DNA from: Verrucomicrobiales bacterium
GTDB lineage: Bacteria > Verrucomicrobiota > Verrucomicrobiia > Verrucomicrobiales > V1-33
DNA: 64,000 nt
Assembly (NCBI GenBank): GCA_028293125.1
Contig: JAQGPJ010000041.1
Span: 62,001 to 126,000 of the forward strand
Direction: 5' to 3'
Position numbers and translations under genes: made by a program. Positions 9,204 to 17,960 of this stretch are shown piece by piece. Below the pieces are notes generated by a model, which worked only from the letters and a program-made list of their open reading frames with translations, was not told the origin of the DNA and did not search any database. How positions within the stretch are numbered: position 1 is the stretch's first letter; every line of letters begins with the position of its first letter.

Positions 9204-10628
9204 ATGAAGTTCAGCTGGTTCATCGCACTGCGGTATCTGAAGCCGCGCGGCACATTCGTTTCTGTCATCACTCTGATCTCCGTGGCCGGGGTGGCCCTCG
9301 GGGTGGGGGTGCTGCTGGTGGTGATCGCGGTGATGAGCGGATTTGAGAAAAAGATAAAGGAGGAGTTTCTCAAGGCCGAGCCGGCGCTGATCGTCCGTGA
9401 CCTCTCGCAGGAAGGTGGACTCTCCGGTGGCCAAGGCGGTGAAAATCCGGATGGAAACACCATGGACTGGCGCGCGGTGCAGGCGGTTCTGAGACAGGTG
9501 CCGGAGGTGACCGCCGTCTCCCCGCTGATCACCACCACTGCGGTGCTGGAGAAAAAACCCACGCCCGAGGAGGAGGAGATGCTGCACGCCCTCAACCGTG
9601 CTCCGCGGGAGGCCCAGACGCTGCTGGTCGGGCTGGATACGCAGGACACGGTGCAGATGGAGCGCCTGCAGCGTTTAATGGACCAGAACGGAAAGGGAAA
9701 TTTTGAATTGGCGGGCCCCAGTATCATCCTGTCCCACAGCTTAGTGAACCGGCTCCGGGATGGTTTCGACATGACTTACGGAGAGAGTGCGGTCAATGCC
9801 TACGGCACCGAGTTCCTGCGCGGCTACCGCAATTACTATCAGGAGCAGCAGCGCGCCAAAGGCGATCCGGAGAAACTGAAGGCCGTGGAGGACAAGGACC
9901 GCGATCTTCCATTGCCTGAGGAGCTGATTGTCCAGGGATCCTTGGAGGACTCCAAGCTTCAGGGATCCATCAGCGGCTACATCTCTCTCAAAACGGCCCA
10001 GAAGCTGGCCGGCTCCGGCAAGGGGATTGAGGGTTTCAGTGTGGAGATCCGCGATCCCTACCGCGCGGGCGAAGTGAAGCTGATGATGTTGAAGGCGCTC
10101 ACAAAACACGGGATGAATGAGGCCTGGCTGCCTGTCACATGGATGGAGAGCCACCGGACCTACTTCGACGCCATCGCCAACGAGCGCGGCATGATGTATC
10201 TCGTGCTGGCCTTTATCTCCATCGTCGCCGCCTTCTGCATCATGAACACCATGATCACCATGGCGGTCCAGAAGCGGAAGGAGATCGGGATGATGCGGGC
10301 CCTGGGGGCCAAAGTCTCCCAGATCATTTCCCTGTTTGCCGTCAAAGGGCTGGTGGTGGCCACTATCGGGGTGGGCAGCGGCTATGTGCTGGGCAGTCTG
10401 GTGCTGCATTACCGCAATACTCTGCGCGACTGGATCGGCAGAACCTTTGACTGGCAGATCTTTGACGAGCGCATCTACGGCCTGAGCCAGATCCCCGCTG
10501 ATCCCCGCCTGGTGGACAATCTGATGATCTGCGGCATCGCCTTCGTGCTCTGCACCCTGGCCGCGGTGCCGCCGGCGTTTCTGGTGGGACGGATGGACCC
10601 GGCGCGCGCCCTGCGCAGTGAGAGGTAG
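9204..10628 (+). CDS. LolC/LolE-type lipoprotein-releasing ABC permease
   Basis: About 474 residues from the ATG at 9204 (MKFSWFIALRYLKPRGTF), the characteristic N-terminus of the LolC/E permease family. One membrane segment (TFVSVITLISVAGVALGVGV) is followed by a long periplasmic domain (about residues 50-325) and three membrane segments from about residue 331, where the FtsX/MacB signature is seen (MYLVLAFISIVAAFCIMNTM, then VQKRKEIGMMRALGA). In the Lol system this permease, with the ATPase LolD, extracts outer-membrane lipoproteins from the inner membrane. No lolD lies next to it. It is longer than E. coli LolC (about 400 residues) because the periplasmic part is larger. Confidence 0.85.
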   Translation: MKFSWFIALRYLKPRGTFVSVITLISVAGVALGVGVLLVVIAVMSGFEKKIKEEFLKAEPALIVRDLSQEGGLSGGQGGENPDGNTMDWRAVQAVLRQVPEVTAVSPLITTTAVLEKKPTPEEEEMLHALNRAPREAQTLLVGLDTQDTVQMERLQRLMDQNGKGNFELAGPSIILSHSLVNRLRDGFDMTYGESAVNAYGTEFLRGYRNYYQEQQRAKGDPEKLKAVEDKDRDLPLPEELIVQGSLEDSKLQGSISGYISLKTAQKLAGSGKGIEGFSVEIRDPYRAGEVKLMMLKALTKHGMNEAWLPVTWMESHRTYFDAIANERGMMYLVLAFISIVAAFCIMNTMITMAVQKRKEIGMMRALGAKVSQIISLFAVKGLVVATIGVGSGYVLGSLVLHYRNTLRDWIGRTFDWQIFDERIYGLSQIPADPRLVDNLMICGIAFVLCTLAAVPPAFLVGRMDPARALRSER

Positions 10629-10710
10629 GATAGGAACATTGGACATTCCAAGGGAGGGCCGAAGCATTGACAGGACACCGCCCGCCACGAGTTTTGAGAA
10701 GACCTGATCC

Positions 10711-12147
10711 GTGATCCGCCCCTCCTCCATTCACGCGCTTTCCCCGGAGGCGGTGGCGGCCCGCAATATTCAGGCGTTTCTGTGGTTCCGGGTGCTTTTC
10801 AATTCCCGGTTCTACTATCCCATATTCACCATTCTGTTTCTCGACTTCGGGCTGACCATCGAGCAGTTCGCGGGACTGAATGCGCTGTGGGCGGCGAGCA
10901 TCGCGATTTTTGAAGTGCCGTCCGGCGCGCTGGCGGACAGGCTGGGCCGGCGGCGGCTGGTGGTGCTGGCCTCGTGGCTGATGGTGATTGAGATGGCCCT
11001 GCTCTGCCTCATGCCCATCGGCGGCAGCTGGGTTTGGCCGCTCATGGCGCTGAACCGGGTCATCAGCGGGTTGGCGGAGGCGTGCTGCAGCGGCGCGGAC
11101 GAGGCGCTGGTTTACGATGCCCTGCCGGAGGCCGGAAAGCAGGAGGCGTGGACGCGGGTGCTGGCACGGCTGATGCGCTGGCAGTCCCTCACCTTCATGG
11201 GGGTGGCTCTTATGGGGGCGGCGGTTTACAGCCCCGATTTCATGAACCGTGCCCTGCGGACGGTTGGCTCGGAAATTCATCTGTCCAAGGAGTTCTGCAT
11301 GCGGATTCCGCTGGTGCTGAATCTCTTGATGGCCCTGACCTGTGTGGTCTCCAGCCTGCGGTTCACGGACACCCGGGAGCACGCTCCCAATACCTCCGGT
11401 CTGCATGCGCTGATCCGGGCCAGTTATCACCAAATGCTGGACGCGGCGCGCGGCATCCTGCGCAGTCCGGCGGCCATCGTGATCATCCTGACGGGGCTGC
11501 TGTATGACTCCTTCATCCGCCTGTATTACTCTATCGGCAGCAACTACTACCGGCTGCTGGGCATTGATGAGCAATGGAACGGCCTCATTCTCACGGTCAG
11601 CTCCCTGATCGGCCTGGGCACGGCCTTTGTGGTGGAGAAGCTGCTGGGCACCGCCAGCCCGTCACGGAACATGGGGACGGTCGCCATCCTGATTTTTTTG
11701 GGACTGACCGGAATTTCCCTCATCATTCCGGGCTGGGCGGGAGTCATCTTTGTGGTGCCACTGTGGCTGGCCATGCGGTCCCTGCACTATTTCATCTCCC
11801 AGTATTTGAACCGTGTCAGCAGTCCCTCCACCCGCGCCACGGTGCTCAGCTTCAAAGGGCTGACCATGAATCTGGCTTATGGAGCGGTGATGCTGATGTA
11901 CCAGCTTCAAACCTGGATGCTCCGCGGCACCCACCGGGGGGAGCTCAGCGGGTTGCCCAAGGAGTCGGTAGACACCCGGCTGCTGGCCATGGCCATGCCT
12001 TGGTGGCCGGCGGTGTTCGGCGTCCTGGCCTTGGGGCTGGTGATCTGGGTGCGCGTCCGGTTTCGGTCAAACCTCACCGGCCTGCTTATGGACAAAACCT
12101 CCCGTTCCGGAATTCACTTGGAGCCTGGGGAACTGTCCGCCCGCTGA
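10711..12147 (+). CDS. Major facilitator superfamily transporter
   Basis: 478 residues starting with GTG at 10711. About twelve hydrophobic segments are visible, and the loop between segments 2 and 3 has the MFS signature (SGALADRLGRRRLVVLAS). ALNRVISGLAEACCSGADEALVYDAL also fits the family. It resembles poorly characterised drug/metabolite MFS proteins with a long central loop; the substrate cannot be told. It follows the Lol-type permease by 82 bases on the same strand and may be cotranscribed. Its last 34 bases overlap the convergent PDZ gene. Confidence 0.8.
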   Translation: MIRPSSIHALSPEAVAARNIQAFLWFRVLFNSRFYYPIFTILFLDFGLTIEQFAGLNALWAASIAIFEVPSGALADRLGRRRLVVLASWLMVIEMALLCLMPIGGSWVWPLMALNRVISGLAEACCSGADEALVYDALPEAGKQEAWTRVLARLMRWQSLTFMGVALMGAAVYSPDFMNRALRTVGSEIHLSKEFCMRIPLVLNLLMALTCVVSSLRFTDTREHAPNTSGLHALIRASYHQMLDAARGILRSPAAIVIILTGLLYDSFIRLYYSIGSNYYRLLGIDEQWNGLILTVSSLIGLGTAFVVEKLLGTASPSRNMGTVAILIFLGLTGISLIIPGWAGVIFVVPLWLAMRSLHYFISQYLNRVSSPSTRATVLSFKGLTMNLAYGAVMLMYQLQTWMLRGTHRGELSGLPKESVDTRLLAMAMPWWPAVFGVLALGLVIWVRVRFRSNLTGLLMDKTSRSGIHLEPGELSAR

Positions 12148-13136
12148 GGCACCGGAGCGGCACCGGAGGCCGGAGGCGGGGCAGCGGCGGCGGGAGCCTC
12201 CGACTGGGGAACAGGAGGCGCGGCGGTGCCCGGCCTGTAAGGAACCCCACCGGAGGAAACGGAAGGGGTCAGCTGCATACGCCGGCGCTTTTCCAAGGCC
12301 TCCAAGCGGACCAGAGCCTCATCCGGAATCTCCGCCCGCTGCTGTGGTGTCTGGCAGGGGCCATCGTAAACCAGGTGCCCCTCCGCATCCCAGGCCCGCA
12401 GGCGCTGGAAGTTGCCGTTCTGGATCAACTCCACCTGCCCACCCTCGTCCCACAGCGTGTAGCGCTGCGTGGTCTGGGCGGGCACATTATCAGGCGTCCC
12501 ACTGATGGGGCCGTGGAAAATGCGCCAGACCCACTCCAGGACGGCGGGGTTCTCATGAAAAGTGTGCAGCATGCTGGTCAGCATGTCCTCGGGGGACGGA
12601 GCCAGCGGCAGGCTGCGGATTTTGACCCGCTCCTCGGGTTTTGGGGAGCGGCATAGGGAAAGCTTGGTGCGTTTCTCCTGGCCCCGGTGCAGGAGGGTCA
12701 GCTCCACCTCACAGCCGGGTCCCGCATTCTCCACCAAGGTGGCCACTTGTTTTTCAGAGATCACCAGCTGGTCATTGAAGCGCAGCAGGATGTCATAAGG
12801 GCACACCCCACCACGGGCCGCGGGGCTGTCGATGGCCACACGGTAAATCATGAGTCCCTCTCCCTCCTTTAAGGAAGTCTGCGCTCGGACCTCGGGGCGC
12901 AGGTCCACAAAAGTCACTCCCAGAAACCCCCGCTCCATGGACTCCTCCGGCAGGGGACCGGGAATGGGGGCCTCCACCACAGTAGTGGATAGTCCCGAAA
13001 CCGGCATATCCGGAACGGCGGCGGGCTTTTTGGGCTGGGCTGGACTGGTTGCCCGGAAGCTCAGAGCCGCACAAGCCAGCCAAGGAAGGCATCGGCCGGC
13101 GGGCCATTTGGGCAATAGGAGGTAGGGACGGCTCAT
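12114..13136 (-). CDS. Exported PDZ-domain protein
   Basis: 340 residues. The N-terminus has a signal-like stretch (CLPWLACAALSF). Residues about 65-160 form a PDZ domain: MERGFLGVTFVDL, AIDSPAARGGVCPYDILLRFND and VELTLLHRGQEKRTKLSL match the ligand-loop and strand pattern of HtrA-type PDZ domains. There is no protease domain, and the last 60 residues are proline/alanine-rich and probably disordered. It lies 60 bases downstream of an ECF sigma/anti-sigma-like pair on the same strand, which suggests envelope-stress signalling, possibly by presenting unfolded-protein signals. Its 3' end overlaps the convergent MFS gene by 34 bases. Confidence 0.75.
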   Translation of the reverse strand: MSRPYLLLPKWPAGRCLPWLACAALSFRATSPAQPKKPAAVPDMPVSGLSTTVVEAPIPGPLPEESMERGFLGVTFVDLRPEVRAQTSLKEGEGLMIYRVAIDSPAARGGVCPYDILLRFNDQLVISEKQVATLVENAGPGCEVELTLLHRGQEKRTKLSLCRSPKPEERVKIRSLPLAPSPEDMLTSMLHTFHENPAVLEWVWRIFHGPISGTPDNVPAQTTQRYTLWDEGGQVELIQNGNFQRLRAWDAEGHLVYDGPCQTPQQRAEIPDEALVRLEALEKRRRMQLTPSVSSGGVPYRPGTAAPPVPQSEAPAAAAPPPASGAAPVPQRADSSPGSK

Positions 13137-13196
13137 GGCGTCTTGGCAAATCGGCGGCGAAGACTTCCGCGCCGGACGGGCGGGCCCCGGCAGGGC

Positions 13197-13733
13197 TCAG
13201 TGGAAAGAAAGCGGCACCGTTTCCCGGCGCGGCGAAACCATCGGAGGAGAGGTGGTTTGATGGGGTGTTTCCGGATTCACCCAATAATGGTGAGGGGCGA
13301 CGTTCCAGTTCACATTCTGAAGTGGAGCTTGCTCAGTCACCATCATGTAGCCAGTATTCATGGGCCGGCTGCTGCGCAGCGCCACACTGACAGGGCTGCT
13401 GAAAATTTTCGGCGCGGACGGCGCGGCGGCCTGGGGCGGGGCTCCGTCAAGCGCGAGGGTGGAGTAACCATTGCCCTGACGGTTCAGCACGGACACCACC
13501 ACCACGGCGGCGGCGGCGGGGACCACGATGCGCTGCCAGCGGAAAGGCGTGATCATCCGTGGGTGGGAAGCGGCCAGAGTGCGGGCTACAGGCACCGGGC
13601 ATGCCGGCACGCTGATTTCGCGTTCAAGCTGGCAGGCAAACCGATGTGAAGTCTCCACCGGAGTCAGTGAGAAAAGCTCGCGTTCCAGTTGGAGAAGTTG
13701 ATTGTCCATGGGCTCCTCGGAATCAAAATTCAT
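13197..13733 (-). CDS. Putative anti-sigma factor, single-pass membrane protein
   Basis: 178 residues. Its ATG overlaps the stop codon of the upstream ECF sigma gene (ATGA), the usual arrangement for a sigma/anti-sigma pair. A cytoplasmic part of about 65 residues is followed by one membrane segment (IVVPAAAAVVVVSVL, about 68-83) and a periplasmic tail of about 95 residues. No zinc-binding HxxxCxxC motif of the ZAS anti-sigma family is seen, so the anti-sigma role rests on gene order and topology. The periplasmic tail may receive the signal, possibly through the PDZ protein encoded next. Confidence 0.6.
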   Translation of the reverse strand: MNFDSEEPMDNQLLQLERELFSLTPVETSHRFACQLEREISVPACPVPVARTLAASHPRMITPFRWQRIVVPAAAAVVVVSVLNRQGNGYSTLALDGAPPQAAAPSAPKIFSSPVSVALRSSRPMNTGYMMVTEQAPLQNVNWNVAPHHYWVNPETPHQTTSPPMVSPRRETVPLSFH

Positions 13734-14278
13734 GACAGTTTGGCGGGCGTTAAGGTGCGGCGCAGTTTTTCCAGCGCGTAACGGTAGCGGCTCGCGGCCG
13801 TGTTCATGGGGATGTCCAACGTTTCGGCGATTTGCTCGAAAGTCAGCTCCCCCCAGATTTTCAGAATGATCACTTCCTTGTAGTAGTCCGGAAGGCCCTG
13901 AATGGCTTTCTCGATCTGCGCCGCGCGCTCATCGGCTTCCAAGGTGTCCTGGAACCAAACCACATCGCCTGGCTCATCGGAGTCCAAGGCTTTGGCCTCA
14001 CGGTTGGCGCGGCGGATATTCTTGCGCGCCTGATCAATGGCGGAGCGGCGGATGTGCGTGAAGGCAGCGGCGAGGCTGGGCTCGGTCACACCGTCCTCCG
14101 TCATCTCGATCATGCCGCTGCGCCAGAGACGCAGCATGGATTCCTGCAGAACATCCTCCGCGTCCTCGGCCGTGCGGGTCTGCTGACGGGCGAAAAGCAG
14201 GAGACGGGAGCCATGGGTCGCAAACCATTGTTTCCAACCGGCAGGCTGCACAGGTTCCTCAGTAGTGGTTTTCATCAT
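13730..14278 (-). CDS. ECF-family RNA polymerase sigma factor
   Basis: About 182 residues from tandem ATG codons at 14278/14275. Region 2 is recognisable (LLLFARQQTRTAEDAEDVLQ, then ESMLRLWRSG and AFTHIRRSAIDQARKN) and region 4 ends with a clear helix-turn-helix (LPDYYKEVIILKIWGELTF, EQIAETLDIPMNTAASRYRY). The length is normal for the family. It should direct polymerase to a small envelope- or stress-related regulon. It is the first gene of a three-gene unit with the anti-sigma-like and PDZ genes, and is transcribed away from aroB, sharing a short divergent promoter region with it. Confidence 0.88.
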   Translation of the reverse strand: MMKTTTEEPVQPAGWKQWFATHGSRLLLFARQQTRTAEDAEDVLQESMLRLWRSGMIEMTEDGVTEPSLAAAFTHIRRSAIDQARKNIRRANREAKALDSDEPGDVVWFQDTLEADERAAQIEKAIQGLPDYYKEVIILKIWGELTFEQIAETLDIPMNTAASRYRYALEKLRRTLTPAKLS

Positions 14279-14417
14279 GATTCGAGCGGGGGGTTCAGCA
14301 CTAATTACGCACTCATTTGAGCGGATGCCAGACCGCATTTTGTTTCAAAAAATCCTCTGTTCGGAGGGAACTTCCCCTTTTGCCGGGCCATATTCAATTC
14401 CACGGGTGCGGCATTCC

Positions 14418-15506
14418 ATGCCTGTTGTCCCCGTTCCCCTGCCGCATTCCCCCTACGAGGTGAGGATCGCCCCCGGCCTGCTCGGCTCTGTGGGGGCGGA
14501 AGCCCGCGCTCTTTTTCCCGGCTGCCGCGCCTGCGCACTGGTCACCGACAGCAAGGTCGGTCCGCTCTACGCGGAGACTGTGTCCCGGTCGCTGAAGGAC
14601 TGCGGCATCGAGCCCATCGTCATCACCGTGCCGGCGGGCGAGCCGTCCAAATGCTTTGCAGAGATCGAGGCCATCAGCCGTCAGATGATCCGCGCCGGGC
14701 TGGGCCGGCAGGCCTTTCTGGTGGCCTTGGGCGGCGGGGTCGTCGGCGACCTCGCAGGATTCGCGGCCTCCATCTTTTTCCGGGGTATTCCCTGTCTCCA
14801 GATCCCCACCACCGTGGTTTCCCTGGTGGACAGCTCCGTGGGCGGCAAAACCGGCATCAACACCCCTGAGGGCAAAAACCTGATCGGAGCCTTCCATCAG
14901 CCCCGGCTGGTGCTGGCGGATCCCGCCGTCCTGGACACCCTGCCCGAACGTGAATTCAACGAGGGATTCGCCGAGATCATCAAGCATGCCGCCATTCGGG
15001 ACGCCGCCATGCTGCCGGACATCCGGGAGGCGGCCGCGGCCCCGCGCGGGTCGCTTTCCCTGCTCATCGCCCGGAATGTGGCCATCAAGGCCGCCATCGT
15101 CACCGAGGACGAGTTTGAAACCAGGGGCCTGCGGGCGCTCCTGAATTTCGGCCACACCCTGGGGCATGCCATCGAGGCCTGCGCCGGCTACGGGGAGCTG
15201 TTCCACGGGGAGGCCATCAGCCTGGGCATGAGGGCCGCCCTGTTCCTCTCCGAACGTCTCACCGGCCTCTCCCCGGGGGAATCCGCCCAAATTCTGGATC
15301 TCCTGCGGCTTTTTAAACTGCCCTTGGCACTTCCGGAGGATATCACCGAGAACGGTATTTTTGAAAAAATGGGCCGGGACAAGAAATTCGAGCAGGGTGC
15401 CATCCGCTTTGTGCTCCTGTCAAAGCTTGGAGAGGCCCACGTCAGCAAAAACGTCACCGCCGGCGACATCACGGACGCCATTTCCCATCTGCGGCATCCG
15501 GTGTGA
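14418..15506 (+). CDS. aroB: 3-dehydroquinate synthase
   Basis: 362 residues from the ATG at 14418 (MPVVPVPLPHSPYEVRIAPG), which fits the family; upstream in-frame starts would overlap the divergent sigma gene. The NAD-binding glycine motif (LVALGGGVVGDLAGFAAS, about residue 105), the IPTTVVSLVDSSVGGKTGIN signature, the EGFAEIIKHA helix and the FGHTLGHAIE zinc/substrate site are all present. It converts DAHP to 3-dehydroquinate, the second step of the shikimate pathway, in the cytoplasm. No other aro gene is adjacent. Confidence 0.97.
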   Translation: MPVVPVPLPHSPYEVRIAPGLLGSVGAEARALFPGCRACALVTDSKVGPLYAETVSRSLKDCGIEPIVITVPAGEPSKCFAEIEAISRQMIRAGLGRQAFLVALGGGVVGDLAGFAASIFFRGIPCLQIPTTVVSLVDSSVGGKTGINTPEGKNLIGAFHQPRLVLADPAVLDTLPEREFNEGFAEIIKHAAIRDAAMLPDIREAAAAPRGSLSLLIARNVAIKAAIVTEDEFETRGLRALLNFGHTLGHAIEACAGYGELFHGEAISLGMRAALFLSERLTGLSPGESAQILDLLRLFKLPLALPEDITENGIFEKMGRDKKFEQGAIRFVLLSKLGEAHVSKNVTAGDITDAISHLRHPV

Positions 15507-15524
15507 TTCGGGGAAATCCATCCC

Positions 15525-16030
15525 GTGGAGACCGTTCTCCAGCCGGAAAAAATCAGAATCCGGCACCTGCTGTGGCTGCCATTTGTGATCTGCCACACGA
15601 CGGCGATCGGCAGTCAGATTCTAACTTATCGGGGCCATGAGGGGGGAGGTTTTTTAATGGGCTTCTTTCTATTCAGCACTCCTGATGCCGTTTGGGGTGG
15701 CGGTGCCGCTGTGGGCCATTGCGGTGCGGATCATTCACAACTGGCTGAATAGGAAAGGGTATCAAAAATGCTGGATTTTGGCTCCGGCGGTCTTTCTTTG
15801 CCTCTGGGTGGCGCGGCAGATCAGCCTTTTTCCGCCGACCGCCGCTGGTGTTTTCCACCGCCTGCTGGCCGTGCGTTTTCCACAGGAGGCCGGCAATCTC
15901 AGATGGGAAGCCAAAGGTGGCCCTCCCGGCCTGGCTCACGGCGCTTTTGGACACGTGGAGCCCCGGCTACGGGCCGTGCCAGCAATCACAGTGCCGGCAA
16001 ACCGAATTGGATGTGGAGTTGGTCCTAAAA
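15525..16030 (+). pseudogene. Possible frameshifted small membrane-protein gene
   Basis: A frame from 15525 encodes IRIRHLLWLPFVICHTTAIG and MGFFLFSTP and then loses hydrophobicity. From about 15680 the next frame continues with MPFGVAVPLWAIAVRIIHNW, then CWILAPAVFLCLWVARQIS. A third frame after about 15905 again looks protein-like (KVALPAWLTALLDTWSPGYG). Joined, they would give a protein of about 160 residues with three or four membrane segments, which suggests a gene broken by two small indels. No family is recognised. It could also be chance hydrophobic frames in non-coding DNA. Confidence 0.3.
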
Positions 16031-16168
16031 CTGAAAATTTGCTCCCATGCGGGGTTTCGGCCCTCTTTCGGGACTGGGGAATCCATCCGCGCCCGGTCAC
16101 ATCCCTCCACAAATGCGCTCAGGAATTCTTCTTGCCGCCGTCGCTTCCTCCTGAGACAAGCGGGGCAC

Positions 16169-16906
16169 ATGAAACGCATCCTCCTTTCCATGCTCTGCCT
16201 GCTGACCCCTGCCCTCTCCAGAGGCCAGGAGGCCGCCCCTGCTCCCGCCACCACCGCTGCCATCAAGGCACTCACCCCCGAATCCCGTCCGGACGCCTGG
16301 TGGAAGGAGCGGCACGACGGCTTCAATGCCATTTCCAAACAGGGAGAGGCCCAGCTGGTTTTCCTTGGTGACTCCATCACGCAGGGATGGGAGGGGGAAG
16401 GCAAAGCCCAGTGGGAAAAAAGCTGGGCTCCGCTGAAAGCCGCCAATTTCGGTATCGGCGGGGACCGCACCGAGCACGTCCTCTGGCGTCTGGATAACGG
16501 GAACTACGACGGACTCAAAGCGAAGCTGACGGTGCTCATGATCGGTACCAACAATACCGGACACCGTATGGATCCGGCCGCCGACACTGCCGCCGGCGTC
16601 AAAGCCATCGTGGAGCGCCTCCGCGCCAAACAGCCGCAGATGAAAATCCTGGTTCTCGGAGTCTTTCCCCGCGGGGAAAAGCCGGATGACGCCATGCGCG
16701 TCCGCACCACGGAGATCAACAACATCATCTCCAAACTCGACGACGGGAAGAACGTGTTTTACATGGACACTACTTCCGCATTCGTGCCCGCGGACGGAGT
16801 GCTGAGCCGGGAGATCATGCCGGACCACCTCCACCTTTCCCCGCGCGGCTACGGGCTCTGGGCCGCCGCCATCGAGCCCAAGGTGAAGGAACTGCTGGTC
16901 AAATAG
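16169..16906 (+). CDS. Secreted GDSL/SGNH-family esterase
   Basis: 245 residues from the ATG at 16169, which starts a signal peptide (MKRILLSMLCLLTPALSRG). The SGNH blocks are all present: GDSITQGW with the catalytic serine near residue 67, NFGIGGDRTEH (block II glycine), MIGTNN (block III asparagine) and PDHLHLSPRGYGLWA with the Asp-x-x-His dyad near residue 218. The overall sequence resembles platelet-activating-factor acetylhydrolase-like GDSL proteins of PVC bacteria, which probably remove acetyl or other acyl groups from polysaccharides outside the cytoplasm. Substrate not determined. Confidence 0.88.
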   Translation: MKRILLSMLCLLTPALSRGQEAAPAPATTAAIKALTPESRPDAWWKERHDGFNAISKQGEAQLVFLGDSITQGWEGEGKAQWEKSWAPLKAANFGIGGDRTEHVLWRLDNGNYDGLKAKLTVLMIGTNNTGHRMDPAADTAAGVKAIVERLRAKQPQMKILVLGVFPRGEKPDDAMRVRTTEINNIISKLDDGKNVFYMDTTSAFVPADGVLSREIMPDHLHLSPRGYGLWAAAIEPKVKELLVK

Positions 16907-16954
16907 CGCCCCGCAGCGGGGGAAGCAACTGCCGCCGGATAGAGGGCATTTGTT

Positions 16955-16966
16955 TTTCACGTGAAA
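16955..16966. promoter_or_regulatory. Palindrome TTTCACGTGAAA, possible operator
   Basis: A perfect 12-bp palindrome in the AT-rich gap between the esterase and pseudopilin-like genes, about 165 bases before the latter. Related TTTCAC/GTGAAA half-site palindromes occur at 43774-43790 and 47161-47174. No binding protein is known. Confidence 0.35.
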
Positions 16967-17081
16967 TTATAGGGGAAATCCCTGGGAATTTTTCTTGCTC
17001 CGGTCCCCTGAATTGATACGATGATACTTGGAAATACCCGTCCGTGAGTGCGGGCGTCCGGCATTTCCATTATAAATACCA

Positions 17082-17087
17082 TATAAT
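17082..17087 (+). promoter_or_regulatory. Likely -10 element (TATAAT)
   Basis: A perfect TATAAT in a locally AT-rich stretch, 43 bases before the pseudopilin-like start codon. The matching -35 position has no good consensus, so the promoter may rely on the AT-rich upstream DNA or on an activator. Confidence 0.45.
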
Positions 17088-17129
17088 AAACAACCGGCGG
17101 CCCAAAAACCGCCAAAACCTCAACATCAT

Positions 17130-17810
17130 ATGAAAGTCAAAACACGCAGACGCAATCAGGGCTTCACCCTGATTGAACTGCTCGTGGTGATCTCGATCAT
17201 CGCAATGCTCGCCGCCGGCGGATTCGCCAGCTACGGTAAAATCATGCCCGGCGTCCGCGCCAACGCCGCCAACAAGACTGCCAAGGCCATCTACACCTGG
17301 CTGCAGGCCTACGCCAACGAGAACGACCAGACCTTCCCTCAGACTCAGAACGCCTCCAACGACGCGTTCCGCGAGCTCTTCAAAAAGAAGTATCTGGATG
17401 ATGAGCAGGGCTTTGCCATCCCTGGTGACCCTTGGCTGAACAACGCTCCCGGTGGCAACAAAAAGCCCGACAACGACATCGGCAATGAGCCCGACTACAC
17501 CTCGGCTCTCTCTCCCGGTGAATGCTCCTGGGCTTACGTGAACAACTTGGACGCGGCCGCCCAGTCCAACCTGCCCCTCCTGGCCAACGCCTTCACAGAG
17601 ACTCCAGGCACCTACGAGAAGAACAAGGCCAAAAAGGGTGGCGTCTTCAACGGCCTCAAAGCTGTATGGGTAAGCGTCGGTGGCTCTTCCAAGGTGGCAG
17701 ACCTCGGTCAGACCCTCCAGATCGTGGAAAAAAAGAGCAGCCGCGATGTGAACGTCTTCACATCCGAATGGGGCACCAACGCCGACGACGTGAAGAATCC
17801 AGCGGGCTGA
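17130..17810 (+). CDS. Type II secretion/type IV pilin-like protein (pseudopilin)
   Basis: 226 residues. The N-terminus is a textbook class III leader: basic residues, then cleavage before F in GFTLIELLVVISIIAMLAAG, with the conserved glutamate at mature position 5. The long N-terminal helix is followed by FASYGKIMPGVRANAANKTA and a globular domain of about 170 residues. Such proteins are very numerous in Verrucomicrobia; they are cleaved by PilD-type peptidase and assembled into pseudopili or act as single secretion substrates. Nothing else of a secretion system lies nearby. The segment LAAGGFASYxKIMPGV recurs inside the unrelated larger protein encoded at 41873-43582. Confidence 0.88.
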   Translation: MKVKTRRRNQGFTLIELLVVISIIAMLAAGGFASYGKIMPGVRANAANKTAKAIYTWLQAYANENDQTFPQTQNASNDAFRELFKKKYLDDEQGFAIPGDPWLNNAPGGNKKPDNDIGNEPDYTSALSPGECSWAYVNNLDAAAQSNLPLLANAFTETPGTYEKNKAKKGGVFNGLKAVWVSVGGSSKVADLGQTLQIVEKKSSRDVNVFTSEWGTNADDVKNPAG

Positions 17811-17857
17811 TTTCACTGCCGCCTCCGGCCCTTCCCTGGGCCTGAGCTGATCTCCGA

Positions 17858-17893
17858 AGCCCGGATCCAGCAATGGATCCGGGCTTTTCTTTT
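17858..17893 (+). terminator. Rho-independent terminator
   Basis: An 11-bp perfect stem (17858-17868 with 17875-17885), 6-base loop, then TTTCTTTT. It ends the pseudopilin-like transcript. Confidence 0.88.
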
Positions 17894-17960
17894 GCTTGGG
17901 CTCCGCTTTTCTGCCTGTTCCCGTTTAAATTCCCTTCCCTCCCTTTCCATATTTCCGCTC

